A DNA stretch of 64,000 bases from positions 62,001 through 126,000 of the forward strand of contig MCGO01000090.1 of assembly GCA_002104985.1 (NCBI GenBank). Direction: 5' to 3'. The stretch comes from Rhizoclosmatium globosum. Its lineage: Eukaryota; Chytridiomycota; Chytridiomycetes; Chytridiales; Chytriomycetaceae. Positions 21,439 through 34,252 of the stretch are shown in pieces. The notes beneath the pieces are model-generated. The model saw only the letters and a list, made by a program, of their open reading frames with translations. It ran no database searches and was not told the origin of the DNA. Position 1 is the stretch's first letter. Each line of letters opens with the position of its first letter. A program made the position numbers and the translations under genes.

Positions 21439-23311
21439 TTATTCGTCCAATATCCGCAAGATGTCAGTAGGCACAACCGGCTCCTTCTCCATGCCACTTT
21501 TGATCCACACGGACTCTCCCGCTGCCGTAAATGTTGGTATCTTTACCTGTACATTTGCACTAACGTCCAAGAATTCGACCAACTCAGGCCTCACGATATC
21601 AACACGGGTATTCAAAGAAACTTCTTCCCACTCACGCACCAGAAACTCTTCCACATCCTTCGCAAAGTCTTGCTCGCCAACTTCGAATCGATACACACTC
21701 ATCGCGCGTCGGACTTGCGCAGTCGTTAACGAGGAATCAAGAGTTTTGAGCGTCAAGAAATCAAAAAGCGAAGGCGTTGATGTTATAACTTGCGTGAAAT
21801 GGAGTAGATGTAGTGTTGGTTTGAGGCAATCCTTGAGTCGATCGTGATCATCGTTTTCCAATCCTTCCACCAAGTCAATCAGATTCATTTGAATATGTGA
21901 TGCATGCGATCGAGCAACCAAGTCGTTTGATCCAATAATCCGATTGAACAGCTCCACATTCAAAACTCGAAACAGGTACAACAAGACTTGATTCGCGATC
22001 GCAATATGAACGCAAGATTGCTGCATTGTCGCCTTGATTGCTAAAAAGAGCTGAACAAGGTCTTGAGGAGTCATCATACGCAGCTTAAGTTCCGATTTCC
22101 GTCGCGTCAAGAATCCACCCACAGATGCAACACGAGCACCACCTATTGACGAAAGCAATCCCCCTGTTTTCCGCATCATGCTGTTATTTCTTTTTCCAGT
22201 TCCCGTAAAGACTCCCAGAATACTCTCCATCTGCACATTACTTGCATCGCCACCCCGAAACTCCACGATTCCAGCCTCCATTATCGGTAGCATCCGTTTC
22301 TTGAGCACAAATCCAAGTTTCTCGCAGAGCTCATGCACAAATTCCGCGAATCCAGCTTGATATGTATAACTCGCGCTCCGAAGCCCTTCATCCCTCTTGA
22401 GAAAGTAAACCAAATGATGACAATTTGCGATCCACCGCACAAGAGTTATTGGATCTTCAGGATGTGATTGCACTTCGCGTTCAATAGCCGCGAAAGTCTT
22501 TGCAAATAGCCGTTCCAATACGTCGGGAGGATTCATATAATGGGCGAATCGAGCACACAGAAATATTATGTTGGCAGCAACGATTGCAGGGGTATCAGCG
22601 TCTAAGGAGTGTGTATGTAATTCGTGAATGGTTGTGTGAAGGATTCTGTCCAGCGACGCCTCATCAAATACAATCATTTGATCATATCTGCAAATAGTCC
22701 AATCGAATGTTAATGAATCAATGTCGTCCTATATTATGACAGCATTAGGAAGTCCCCACGTGGTCGTGTGAATACTCACAAAGTCCGGTACTACCCAGTC
22801 CGCTGAAGCCAGATCCTTCTGATCAGGAGGATTTCCTAACACTGGCACAATCGTATCTCGATGTTCGCTATGTCGTAACACATCCCATATCGACTTCCCA
22901 GAGTCACTTGTTACCCCACAATCCGCTCCGTTCTCAATCAGCCTTTCCACAACTTGAACATGTCCATTTGAGGCAGCCCACATAATAGGAGTCCATCCCT
23001 CTTGTTGCCATCCATCAGTGGTTCGTACAGCCAATCACTCTAAGCGGAACACACTCACTTGAATCCCTGCTATTCACATCAGCGCCACTGAAGATCAATA
23101 GTTCTACTACGTCTTTGTATCCCCAACAGGATGCGTGGAGTATCGAGTTGAGTCCGTCAGAGTCTTTGGCGTTCACAGCTTCGCTCAACACTTCCGGTGC
23201 CAGTGTCCGCAATAGATCACTTAATTTCGCATAATCGCCGTTCGAAGAGAGATGGATCAAGTCGTCTTTGCATTCAGGATCAGGTGGTAAATAAGGGGTC
23301 GCATTTGGCAT
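21439..23311 (-). CDS. Ankyrin-repeat and dilute (DIL) domain protein
   Basis: Three exons. The N-terminal 170 residues hold ankyrin repeats (SDGLNSILHASCWGYKDVVE and KGWTPIMWAASNGHVQVVER). After the intron ending near 22690 the remaining 415 residues match a DIL domain, as in class V myosin tails: IIFLCARFAHYMNP, RWIANCHHLVYFLKRD, LVQLFLAIKATMQQSCV and a helical C-terminus. Fungi have a known family combining ankyrin repeats and DIL, thought to act in actin or vesicle organisation; the ortholog role is not established. The start ATG at 23311 is only 35 bp from the stop of the next upstream gene. U6 copy 1 lies 78 bp past its stop on the same strand. Confidence 0.85.
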
Positions 23312-23346
23312 TGGTACTTGTTCTCAACTTTCATTCTTCTCCTCAG

Positions 23347-24361
23347 TCAAACAATCTGCCGAAAACACGTTCCACTCTCTTCCTCTTCATCACTTTGGAT
23401 TTCACGGGAATGCTTGTGAATTCCGCACACCAAACATATAACTCCTCCTGGCTCTCTCCAGCCACATCCCTTATTCCCAATAACCACATGCCCCTTCAAG
23501 AATGAATCCCTCACGATATTCAACCAATCCACTTTAGCTCGCCATAATTGCATGACACCCTCTTCAACATCACACACGTCCTGTCCTTCAAACCATCGCT
23601 CAACGTGCAGTCGGACCGCGTCTTCTTGGAGTGGCTGGAATCGAGCAACTAAACCATTTAATTCCTTGTTTATGCTATTGATACTTCCCGCAAGTACCAC
23701 TTTCCCATCCACATCTGTGCCTCCTGTACAGAGCGGTGAAATTGATGTAGATACAATGGTAGGCGTTGGAATCCGTTGTACAAGCTTGAACAAAAGGCAG
23801 CGTTTAAGAATAGAGTTTAAAAGGTTCAAAATTCACCTCCAAATCAATCCGATATCTCAAACCCCTCTCAAAGAGGTTAACCACAAACGAAACGCGTCGA
23901 AACATGGGATTGCCAACCATGCACACAATATTTCCAATGTTGAAGACTTGTATCGCTCGAACGTTTTCAAATCGAGAATACATTGCAGAGGTACTTGGAT
24001 CATGCGGATGCGAGTGGCGAATAAAACATCCTGGAGCATATGAGGAAAGAACAAGTGTGTCGGAGGTAGGTAAGAGGGTTTTGAATTGGATGGTTGTGGT
24101 TTTTGGTGGCTGTTGATGTGACAAGGATCCCAGTGCCAAACAAGAAGTGCGCGTTGCTTCAAACTTGAACGTTTCAACGTGGCCAAGGTCGTTTGTGAGT
24201 GAGTAGGAAGTAAGTAGAATGTCGCGAAGAAGGAGAAGTGGAGTTTTTGAGGGAATCAGAAGCTTTCTTGAGCATTGTTTGGAAGGAAATATCAGATGAT
24301 CGTTGCTATTGGATAGATCGTTGATGCTGTGGATGGAAAGGGTTGTGTGGAACAACAGCAT
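23347..24361 (-). CDS. Protein of unknown function
   Basis: Two exons join at about 23844 (donor after DLE) and 23796 to give about 320 aa ending with an acidic patch (SDEEEESGTCFRQIV). The N-terminal half alternates hydrophobic strands (SCLALGSLSH, TLVLSSYAPGCFIRH, IVCMVGNPMFRRVSFVVNLF); the second half is helical with ARFQPLQEDAVRLHVERWF and a CxxC-like VICLVCGIH. No family recognised. It is placed head to head, 185 bp apart, with the RanBP1 gene. Confidence 0.55.
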
Positions 24362-24546
24362 TTCTTCCGTGGTTTCTTGAACGTCATATCACAACATCAA
24401 AATCCAATAAACATAGAATGATAGAAAACAGTATACTATGCATTAATTCACGCACAATAAAACCCAATAAATAGAGTAACTCGACTTCTCTTTCGTTCTT
24501 TTTTGTTCTTGCTCTCCTTTTTTCAACCACAAACACGAAACTTAAG

Positions 24547-25587
24547 ATGGCCGAAGAGGACAAACCAATTGAGGTGCGAACAACCAGTCCTGTGATGGAT
24601 TATCCCCAACGTTCAACATTGAGTGAAAGGAGGAGTGATGGCGACGGAGTTCTTACAAGGATTGTTGGTGGAAGCGAAACTGCGGAGGCCCTTGCCACAA
24701 GCTGTTGCCGCAACTTAACAGGGTCCCAACGTACCTTCTCTCAACCCGATTGGATCTCTTATCGCTTCGTTGGATACTGCCTTTCCACTCCATGGCCAAT
24801 ACCCAAGCATCTAAACTCATACCAAACAACCCATCTAAACCCTGGTCCTGAAATAGAACCCAGCTACCGATGCCGGTGCCGATGGAGACGACGGTGAAGT
24901 CGAGGCTTCCCCAGAAGTCCACTTTGAGCCAGTTGTCAAGCTTGAGCAGCTTGAGGAAGTGAAGACATTCGAAGAAGACGAGGACGTTCTTTTCAAAATG
25001 TAATACCCAACCATTTATACCTTCAATAGCTTATGTCAGTAATATTCTAGGCGCGCCAAGCTCTTCCGTTTCGATAAGCCAAACAACGAATGGAAGGAAC
25101 GTGGAACTGGAGACGTCAAGCTCCTCCAACACAAGGAAACAAAGAAGATTCGTGTCCTTATGAGACGTGACAAGACACACAAGATTTGTGCCAACCACTA
25201 CCGTGCGTCTTACTCCCCTGCTTTTCTTGTTATCATATGCTGAATTCGTTCCCCACAGTCACACAAGAAATGAAGTTGAGCCCAAATGTCGGTTCTGACC
25301 GTTCCTGGGTTTACTCTGTTGCTGCTGACTTTGCCGAGGGTGAGGCTCGTCAAGAACTTTTGGCTATTCGTTTCGGAAACTCTGAGAGTACGTGTTGCTA
25401 TACTTCAATTGAATCTGACAATTATTTATGGTTTATAGACGCTGATAAGTTCAAGGAGGAATTCACCAAGTGCCAAGCCAAGAACTTGGAGCTTGAGAAT
25501 GCTGAATTGGTGGCTGCTGGAAAGGAGCCAAAGGCTGCCGCTGCTGCTGACGATGAGGATGACGAAGAGGAGGAGACTGACCTCTGA
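24547..25587 (+). CDS. YRB1: Ran-binding protein 1 (Yrb1)
   Basis: Exons 24547-24573, 24857-24999, 25051-25202, 25259-25387 and 25439-25587 give 199 aa. The Ran-binding domain is complete: [65 protein letters not shown] and [20 protein letters not shown]. An acidic C-terminus ([12 protein letters not shown]) follows. It stimulates RanGAP on Ran-GTP at the end of nuclear export, in the cytoplasm. The tiny first exon (nine codons, MAEEDKPIE) is followed by a 283-nt intron, the longest in the region, a position where regulatory introns are often found. Splice phases agree at every junction. Confidence 0.92.
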
Positions 25588-25750
25588 GCTGCGTCAAATG
25601 AATTCGTATCGAAGAATTGGGAGATCAATAAATAGCATTTGGTTCTTGTATTTAACCTAGTTTTTGGTATTTAAATCGGTATGATCCGGAGTTGGCGGAG
25701 GAGATGACGTCACTTCCGCTTCTCCAAGAAGTCTCCCTCAAATCCAACAA

Positions 25751-28700
25751 ATGACCCAACACAAAATCCGGGTATTCATCGACCGTGGCGGAACATTCAC
25801 GGACTGTATCGCTTTCCTTCCCGATGGATCAACAAAGGTTATCAAGCTTCTCAGTGAAGACCCTTCAAACTACAAGGACGCCCCAACCGAGGCAATCCGC
25901 AGAATCAAAGAGTTTGCTTCAGGCAAATCCATCCCGCGCACAGAGAAGCTGGACACGTCAGACATTGGTTAGGACTTGCGCTAATGAAGAGCACCTCATG
26001 ATATCTAAACAACCACTCTTCCCATCTCAATAGAGCTGATTCGAATGGGAACAACAGTTGCTACCAATGCCCTCCTCGAGAGAAAGGGTGAACCAGTTGC
26101 GTTGCTGGTCACCAAAGGATTCAAAGACATTCTCCACATTCAAAACCAAGCTCGTCCAAAGATCTTCGACCTTGAAATTAACATGCCAGGAGTATTGTAT
26201 GAGCAGGTTATCGAGGTTGATGAACGTGTGAGTCTTGTTGGGTACACGGCGCATCCAGATGGGATCGTCAAGGAAGAGGATGTGAAAGGAAAGGAGGGAT
26301 ATGTGAAAGGTGTGACGGGAGAATGGGTTCGGATCTTGAAGAAACCAGGTAACGATCACATTCCCTTTATGTAATTCCTTGGCACCAGTTGAACATGAAC
26401 CCTTCCACAACTCATAGATCTTAAGGAAATCGAAGCCTCTTTGAAATCAATCTACGCATCCGGGATTCGCAGTATCGCCATCTGCTTGATGCATTCCTAC
26501 ACTTTCAACGACCATGAACTCCAAATCGCCACCCTCGCAAAATCTCTTGGATTCACTCACATTTCAACATCATCCACATTAACTCCAATGATCAAACTCG
26601 TTCCTCGTGGAAACTCGGCCGTCTCAGACGCGTACCTCACGCCATCCATCAAGACCTACATTTCTGGTTTCTCATCAGGCTTCGACAGCGGACTGCAGTC
26701 TGGATCCGTGCGTGTACAGTTTATGAAGTCAGATGGTGGTCTTGCGGACGTGAAGGACTTTTCGGGACTTGGGGCGATTCTCTCTGGACCTGCTGGTGGC
26801 GTTGTTGGGTATGCTTTGACGAGTTATGATTCTGATTCGGGTACACCTGTGATTGGATTTGATATGGGAGGAACAAGTACTGATGTGAGTCGGTATGCTG
26901 GACGGTATGACCATGTGTTTGAGACTACGACTGCTGGAGTGACGATCCAGGCCCCTCAGTTGGATATCAATACTGTTGCTGCTGGTGGTGGATCGCGGTT
27001 GTTCTTTAGGAACGGAATGTTTGTGGTTGGGTACGTTGAAAACTTTAACTTGGTGTCCTCTAACCCTTAAATCAGACCTGAGAGTGCTGGTGCAAACCCT
27101 GGACCTACATGTTACAAAAAGGGCGGCCCACTCGCAATCACTGACGCGAATTTGCTGTTGGGCCGTTTGATTCCATCTTACTTCCCAAAAATCTTTGGAA
27201 AGACTGAATCTGAACCACTTGATCTGTCTGCAACTCGCTCCGCTTTTGAAAAACTCGCAGCTGAGATTAATGGCGTTCCTATTTCCCCCAAACGTGCCAG
27301 CCGTAAATCGGCGGCTGCAACCGCAACTCCTGCGGAAACAGGACGTCCAACCATGTCTCTTGATGAAATCGCCTATGGATTCGTTGAAGTCGCCAATGAA
27401 GCCATGTGTCGTCCAATCCGTCAGCTCACCCAGGCAAAGGGACACGACACATCCAAGCATATTCTTGCTTGTTTTGGAGGAGCAGGAGGACAACATGCTT
27501 GCGCTATTGCAAAGTCGTTGGGAATCAAAACGATTTTGATTCACAGACACAGTGCTATTTTGAGTGCATATGGATTGTCTTTGGCAGACATTGTTCATGA
27601 AGTGCAGGAGCCAAGGTATTCTCACAAAAGATTAAAGCCATATGTACTAATTTATCATCCAACAGTCAAGAAGTCTTCGACTTGTCAAAGTTGTCCAATA
27701 TCCAGGCTCGTATTGACTCTCTTGCCAAAGATGCTAAGGAACATCTTCTGTCCCAAGGATTCACTGAATCTCACATTATCATCGAACCGTACCTGAACCT
27801 TCGCTACCAAGGTACTGATACTTCAATGATGACTCTGAAGCCCACCGGAAGCTATGACTTCCTTTCCGTATTTGTTGCAAACCACAAGCAAGAATTTGGT
27901 TTCACACTCCCAGACCGCCCCGTAATCATCGACGACATTCGTATCCGTGCCATCGGAAAGGGAACAGAAACCGAAAAGAAAGCGAGCGGTGCAACTGTCC
28001 ACAAGGAAGTGAAATCTCTTCCTCGTCGTCGTGTAGACAAGGAAAAGGCCAGCTCCATCGAACAAACATACTGGAAATCTCTGGGCCGTGTAGACACTCC
28101 TGTATATTTGTTGTCTAACCTCGAGAAAGGGGACGAAATCGTTGGGCCCGCTTTGATTATTGACGCTACAGCAACGATCGTTGTGGAACCATCCTGCACA
28201 GCGCTCATCACATCAGAGCACGTAGTTATTCTCGTTGATGCTGGTGCAAAAGCCACCGATTCATCTGTCTCAAAATCACAAATCGTGCAAGACCCAATAC
28301 TTCTCTCTGTGTTTGGACACCGCTTCATGTCCATCGCCGAGCAAATGGGGCGTACTCTCCAAAAAACTGCTATTTCCACAAATATCAAAGAACGTCTTGA
28401 CTTTTCGTGTGCCCTGTTTGGTCCTGACGGAGGTCTCGTCGCCAATGCACCACATATTCCAGTCCACCTTGGTTCTATGCAAGAAGCTGTCCGTTGGCAA
28501 ATGACTCACTTGAAGGGCCAGTTGAAGGATGGTGATGTTCTCATGACAAACCATCCAGCGGCTGGAGGGTCTCACTTGCCAGATATTACTATCATCACTC
28601 CAGTGTTTTCAGGAGGGGAAGTTGTATTCTTTGTCGCTTCTCGTGGGCACCATGCCGATATTGGTGGTATCCAACCAGGTTCCATGCCTCCAAATAGTTG

Positions 28701-30006
28701 TGAATTGTTCCAAGAAGGAGCTGCCGTCAAGTCTTTCCATCTTGTTCGTGGCGGTGTGTTTGATGAGAAAGGAGTGACTAAGATTTTGGTGGACGAACCA
28801 GCACAATATGAAGGGTGCAGCGGATCCCGTTGTCTGAGCGACAACTTGAGTGACTTGAAAGCACAAGTCGCTGCAAACCAACGTGGAATTTCTCTTGTCC
28901 AAGGCCTGATTTCAGAATACTCGCTTCCAGTAGTCCAAGCGTACATGGGTTTTATCCGCGAGAACGCGGAGCTCGCCGTGCGTGCAATGTTGAAAACTGT
29001 TTCCTCCAAAACGGGACGCGTCCTTGAGGCTACTGACCGCATGGACGACGGATCCACCCTTCGCCTGAAAATTGATATCGACCCATCAACCGGTAGCGCA
29101 ACTTTTGATTTCACAGGAACTTCCAAAGAAGTATACGGAAACACAAACGCACCAAAAAGCGTAACATATTCGGCAATCATCTACTGTCTCCGCTGCCTGA
29201 TCAACCTCGACATGCCACTAAACCAAGGCGCCTTACAACCCATTACCGTAATAATTCCAGAAGGATGCATGCTCTCCCCATCAGAAACCGCAGCCGTTGT
29301 CGGTGGAAACGTTCTCACATCCCAAAGACTCTGCGACGTTGTCCTAAAAGCCTTTGGAGCCTGCGCCGCGTCCCAAGGCTGCTGCAACAACTTCACCTTC
29401 GGGTCCGGGGGAAAAGACAAAAACGGAAACGTGAAGGACGGATTCGGATACTACGAAACAATCGCGGGTGGATCCGGTGCAGGACCAACATGGAACGGCC
29501 GAAGTGGAGTCCACACGCACATGACAAACACTCGTATCACCGACCCTGAAATCCTGGAACGTCGATACCCTGTCCTCTTGAAACAGTTTGGACTTCGTCC
29601 TGGATCTGGAGGTAACGGCCTGTATAAGGGAGGAGATGGTGTTATTCGTGAACTCGAGTTTTTGGAAACGTTGAATGTTAGTATGTTGAGTGAGCGCCGT
29701 GTTTTCCAGCCATATGGTTTGGAAGGTGGTGGGGCTGGTGAAGCTGGGTTGAACTTGTTGATTCGTAAGGGACAGCCTGCTGTCAACTTTGGGGGAAAGA
29801 ATGCAACTATCGTTCATCCTGGAGACGTGATTCGTATTGAAACTCCAGGAGGGGGTGGTTATGGAGTTGTGGAACGAGGAACCGGAAAGAAGGATGCTTT
29901 GAAGAGAAAAAGCTCTCAGTCTGCGTCTCCATCTACTCGAGCCAAGTCGATTAGAATTGCAGGTGGTAGTTTGGCGAATATGGAAGAGGCCCAAAATGAT
30001 TTTTGA
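25751..30006 (+). CDS. OXP1: ATP-dependent 5-oxoprolinase (hydantoinase A/B fusion)
   Basis: Opens 5-oxo-L-proline to glutamate with ATP hydrolysis, closing the glutathione (gamma-glutamyl) cycle in the cytosol. Exons 25751-25967, 26034-26348, 26418-27030, 27076-27615 and 27666-30006 give 1,341 aa, the usual eukaryotic length. The N-terminal HyuA part has the actin-fold nucleotide motifs [37 protein letters not shown] and [14 protein letters not shown]. The middle carries [15 protein letters not shown]. The C-terminal HyuB part has [34 protein letters not shown] and [21 protein letters not shown] Lys/Ser-rich extension of about 40 residues ends the protein. Spliced frame checked by length (4,026 nt). 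Confidence 0.95.
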
Positions 30007-30199
30007 TTTGAAGTCGAATAACGTGTGATTAAGTTCAGTTACTTTCTTCTGATAATCTGCATGGAAGATGGACTGACGTGTCTTGAGTCATCAAGAGAGA
30101 AGCCAATGTTATGAGTCACACGGCATCCAAAACCATTTCAAATGGTCAACAGCCTCCAAAAACTACCATCAAACCAGTTCTCCAGTACACCTCAGGCAA

Positions 30200-30388
30200 A
30201 TGTCCTTCAAGAGTCTAAAACCACCCCTTGAATCATATGGAATCATTTTCCTAGCCTGCTTTACAATCCCTTTTGGTATATACGTTGCTCGCAAGAACCT
30301 TCGATCTGACGCTGACTTGCGACTGACTGCCATCAAAGACCCGCAACAGAAACCTGTAACCAATTACTATTTCAACTATAAAGATTAA
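30200..30388 (+). CDS. Small single-pass membrane protein, unknown
   Basis: 62 codons from the ATG at 30200 (MSFKSLKPPLESYG) with one hydrophobic segment (IIFLACFTIPFGIYVA) and a short charged tail ending VTNYYFNYKD. The size and layout (one TM, Arg/Lys after it) resemble small mitochondrial inner-membrane subunits or assembly factors, but no family is recognised. Another ATG at 30111 opens a different short frame and could be a leader or an upstream exon. Confidence 0.4.
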   Translation: MSFKSLKPPLESYGIIFLACFTIPFGIYVARKNLRSDADLRLTAIKDPQQKPVTNYYFNYKD

Positions 30389-30463
30389 AGAGATGATTGC
30401 GAAATATAATTTTTAGTCAATGCGTGATTTTGTCAAATCCAACAAATTGAAGTAATCAAACTG

Positions 30464-31635
30464 TTAGTTGAATCCCTTGATGACTTTCAAGAGGGTGCGG
30501 GCAGCATCTTCCCATCCGACATCAAGCATTACATCATGAGCGCACTTCTGTGCCAGGATTTCTAATTGTTTTTTATGGTGAGTTCTAAAACTATCAAACA
30601 AACTGAATAATTACCTTTGACACCGTACAAACTGGCAGTATGTGCAACAACTTGAGGAGTCATCAATCGATCCTCAGCTCCCCCAATCACAGCAACTCTC
30701 CCACCAACACGCTTCTTGACATTTTCTGCATTTGCAAACGTTCCTCGAATCAGAGACAAGGGCCATCCAAAACTTTCCACGTGTTCCAATTCCTCATAAA
30801 ACTGGTCACCACTGGCAGAGTCAATAATGAACTTTTCCGACAAGAAGGCACGATGCGCAAGAGCTTTCGTTGCAAGAGGAGGACGAACAGACCAGAGACG
30901 AGTAAACATCAATGGATCCATACGGAACCAGTTCATAAAAATGGACGCGCCACCTGTAGCCGGGAATGCAGCAAGAAGTACCAGAGCATGCACTTTAGCA
31001 AAGTCCTCTGGCGAGTCCAAGTAAATCTGAACAAGACCACCACCAGCCGAGTGGCCCACAGAGAATCGGAGGAGGAAGTTTTGGATGAGCCTTTGAAATG
31101 TGAGTCAAAACAGAGTCGAGGACTTTGCAGTAAGTTGATCGTGGTGTCGCTGTGATGGATTTGAAAAGAGACAGTCGCTGTGAATTTCCATGTGAAGGCA
31201 TTGAAACAGCATATGCAGCCACGCCATTTGCACCAAGAAAGTCGAGAAAGAGACGGAAACAGCGGGCAGAATGGAAGCCCCCATGCACTATGTTATGTGA
31301 AGGTTTAGCCAAAGAGTATCATGTTGAGTGTGATATCAGAGGGTGTGTCAGCCACTACTGTCAAAGTCCAACGATTTAAAGCAAGCTAAAAAGGGAGCCG
31401 TACCAAATAGAACCGACACAGATGGATTCGATGGACTCGAACGCAGAACTTCAACTTGGCCAAACGGCGTCGCAACTTGTTCTTCGACGATCGACTTTGG
31501 AAGTTTCGTCTTGAACGGCCGAGTTGCGCGTCGGTATTTCCAGTCCGCGATCGAGTACGCACAGACACTCGCGACAACGGCGGCAACGGCGATTTGCGTG
31601 CGTGGGCTGAGGCGGCGGACGTGCTCAAGTAGCAT
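30464..31635 (-). CDS. Membrane-anchored alpha/beta-hydrolase
   Basis: Four exons. The N-terminus (31635) has a membrane helix (IAVAAVVASVCAYSIA) followed by the substrate barrel. The first splice (donor GTACGG near 31392, acceptor near 31299) restores VSVLFVHGGFHSARCF, the oxyanion-hole HGG motif. The nucleophile elbow is VGHSAGGG (near 31055). The acid is in AVIGGAEDRLM, and the His is in CAHDVMLDVGWEDA of the last exon, which ends LKVIKGFN with TAA at 30464-30466. The exon border before the nucleophile is weak: continuing the frame needs a donor GTCTCT near 31170, which is non-consensus, so a sequencing slip there is possible. Substrate unknown; an esterase/lipase-type activity is likely. 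Confidence 0.75.
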
Positions 31636-31768
31636 TTGTGGAAAAGAAAGAAATAACCGAATGAATAAAGATAGTCATTAAATTACTCATTGTTTGTGGC
31701 ACTGATTGACCACAGTGTTCTTGGAGACTAACAGTGTTCTAAAAACAGACTACCAAACACAATAACGA

Positions 31769-32698
31769 ATGTTCACAACACTTGTCTACATAGCAACATT
31801 CCTCATTCTCGGCGTCGCTATTCCGCTTTCCACGTATCCAATTTGGCGCAATGACATTGATCCACAGCGAACATCAGACAGGCGCCATCACTCAGCTGTC
31901 GTTGCAACTGCCAAAGTAACCTTTGCCCTGTTTGAACTCGGGAAATTTGTATTCGGATCGAAAGCAACGGCGACGAATCCAAAGCTGCGATTGGCTGCAG
32001 CGCAGTTTGGTAATGTCATTGTCCACTTTGACGGAGTTTGAAACCTGACTTACATTCAACCAACAGTGGCCTACGATGTACCGTGGATTGCAAAGTGGTT
32101 CATGGCAACAGCAACAACAGACTTTATCCTTGGCTTACTCCCGTTTGAGACGAGGAAACAACGTGTGACTCAATGGAGACTTTACTTACTTGCTGCATAC
32201 CTTCTATGCCACCTGATTGGTCTCACAGGCCACTTGCAAACACTGTACAAAGTATGGAGCGAGTCAACTGCCGGAACTGCGGGACGAACATTGGCTTCCT
32301 CCAACTCCTCCTCTTACACTCCAACCTCAACGCAGTCACCAGCCGCATCCGCAGCCCGTTCCCGCCTCCTAAATCAAACACCAGGTCCAAACATTTTTGG
32401 CATGACTGAATTGAAAACAACGCAAGAGAATGAAGCCCTCAAACGCGAACTTGAAAAGAAGGCACCCAACACTGGTCTCGATGCAATGCTCGGGTTTGGG
32501 CTCAAACATGGTGCATCCGGTGTCGTTGGAGGTGTCGAGCGATTTTATGGGACAGGCCAAAAGTTGGGCGGTGGTGATTCTCCTGGGTTGGGAGGATCAG
32601 GGTTGTTGAATAGGAATACTGGTAGCAACGGTAGCAGCGCAAATAGTCTTGGGCAACGAAAAGAGCTGCGAGGATCTTATGAAAAGATAGATGATTGA
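31769..32698 (+). CDS. Multi-pass membrane protein with Ser/Gly-rich C-terminal tail, unknown
   Basis: Exons 31769-32009 and 32067-32698 give 290 aa. Hydrophobic segments: TLVYIATFLILGVAIPL at the N-terminus, weaker ones around FALFELGKFVFG and WFMATATTDFILGLLPF, and YLLAAYLLCHLIGL. From about residue 155 the protein is Ser/Thr/Gly-rich and probably cytosolic and disordered (LGGGDSPGLGGSGLLN). No family recognised. Divergent from the hydrolase gene, 133 bp apart. Confidence 0.6.
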
Positions 32699-32912
32699 GT
32701 GTGCTGACGATTGACTGAAGGGTTCAAATTTCTGATTGCTGGCGGCTGAAAATCATGAGATCGGTCAAAATGCAACAGATTTACGTAATAAAATCGGTTG
32801 AATTTGAAATATTTCGAGGCTTGGTAGGGGAGATCGGTCATTTGAGCACGCATTGATAAACGCGTTTTTCTTCAGATCGTAAGGTCTCAAATAGTTGCAA
32901 AACTTCAAGATC

Positions 32913-34089
32913 ATGGCCATGCTCGCCAAAGGGTTACTTATCACCAGCTTTCTCTCCGCTCTCACTGTTGCTGCTGCAGCTAATGATTTCACGTATGGGG
33001 AATACAACTGTATGGGAGATGTGATCAGGGCTCGTGGTTTGGAGATCAAGTCTCTTGAAAGCAAGCGTCGAGCTTCGTGGTCTTATGAAGGTATTTGCTC
33101 TACCTTACTCTGCACCTGAAACAATCGTTTCTGATTTTATATCCTAGGAGAAACTGGTGTCTCAAAGTGGGGAGAGTACAGCACTACCTGCATTACAGGG
33201 TGAGCAGAACATTGTCAACCACATTCCACATTACATTAGAACAACTCAATAGAGAATACCAATCACCCATCAATTTCGAAGGCGAAACATTTGCCATTGA
33301 CAAGAAACCAACTCTCGAATGGACAAACTTTACCAACAAGTTCGATTTCTTCAACAATGGACACACGGTTCAACTCGAGCTCAAGCAATCCCAACCCAAC
33401 CTCCTGACCCATGAAATCGACAAGAGAGATTACACGGTTCAACAAGTCCACTTCCATTCCCCAAGTGAACACTACGTTGACGACAAATGTAAATCTTACT
33501 CCCTACCTACCGAATCCCAAATTCCTAAAACCCAGATCAACCCTTTTCAGATTTCCCTCTCGAAGCCCACTTTGTCCACGTCTCCGCCGACAAGAAACTC
33601 AACGTCATTGGCCTCTTTTTCGAAATCGGCCCTGAGGATAACCCCTGGATCCGTCAATTCGTAGACTTGCTTCCCGAAAAGGAAAACACAACCACGAAAA
33701 TCGCGTCTCTCGATATGACCTCCATCATCACCCAGATCTCGAATGCGCGTTTCTTTTCGTACACGGGCTCGTTGACAACACCGCCATGCACGGAAGGAGT
33801 TTTGTGGCTGGTTGCAAGGGAGCCGTTGAAGGTTTCGTTGGCGCAGTTGAATAAGTTGACCAAAGTCATGCCGTTCAATTCGAGAACCACACAGGCAAAC
33901 AAGAGTGGAAAGAACGCGACTGTGGCTCCTGTCGTTTCTGTATCTGCACCAGTTTCTTCACCGGTGGCAGTAGCTGCATCCGCGGCCGCTATCGCAACGG
34001 CGACGTCACAGAGAAGTGTGTTGGTCAGTAAGGCTACAAAGGCGTCTATTGTTATCTCATTGGTTATGTCATTGTTAATTCTTGTTTAA
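32913..34089 (+). CDS. Secreted alpha-class carbonic anhydrase 1 (GPI type)
   Basis: Interconverts CO2 and bicarbonate outside the cell. Exons 32913-33090, 33148-33199, 33253-33488 and 33551-34089. The signal peptide (LLITSFLSALTVAAAA) is followed by a Cys-containing pro-region (YNCMGDVIRARGLE) and the catalytic domain. Zinc ligands: two His in VHFHSPSEH and one in PLEAHFVH. The substrate-pocket SLTTPPCTEGVLW is intact. The C-terminus is a Val/Ala/Ser spacer ending in a hydrophobic helix (IVISLVMSLLILV) with nothing after it, as in GPI signals. The ATG at 32913 is the first that gives a signal peptide. First of four linked paralogs. Confidence 0.9.
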
Positions 34090-34252
34090 AATTCTTTCAC
34101 TATGTGTTACTTTGTCATTCTATACGTATCTTTCACGAAAGGAATAAAGAATTTTGGACACGAACTCTTTGTTTGATTTTTAAGGGGAGATTGTGGCTCA
34201 CGCGACTGGTATTTAATCAGAGCAATTGTCAGGCTTCCAATCTCCCCCCAAA

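Noticed and set aside
26729..27625. A 298-codon minus-strand frame inside the 5-oxoprolinase gene
   Set aside because: It crosses exon-intron borders of a certain gene and has Ser/Arg/Cys-rich shadow composition.
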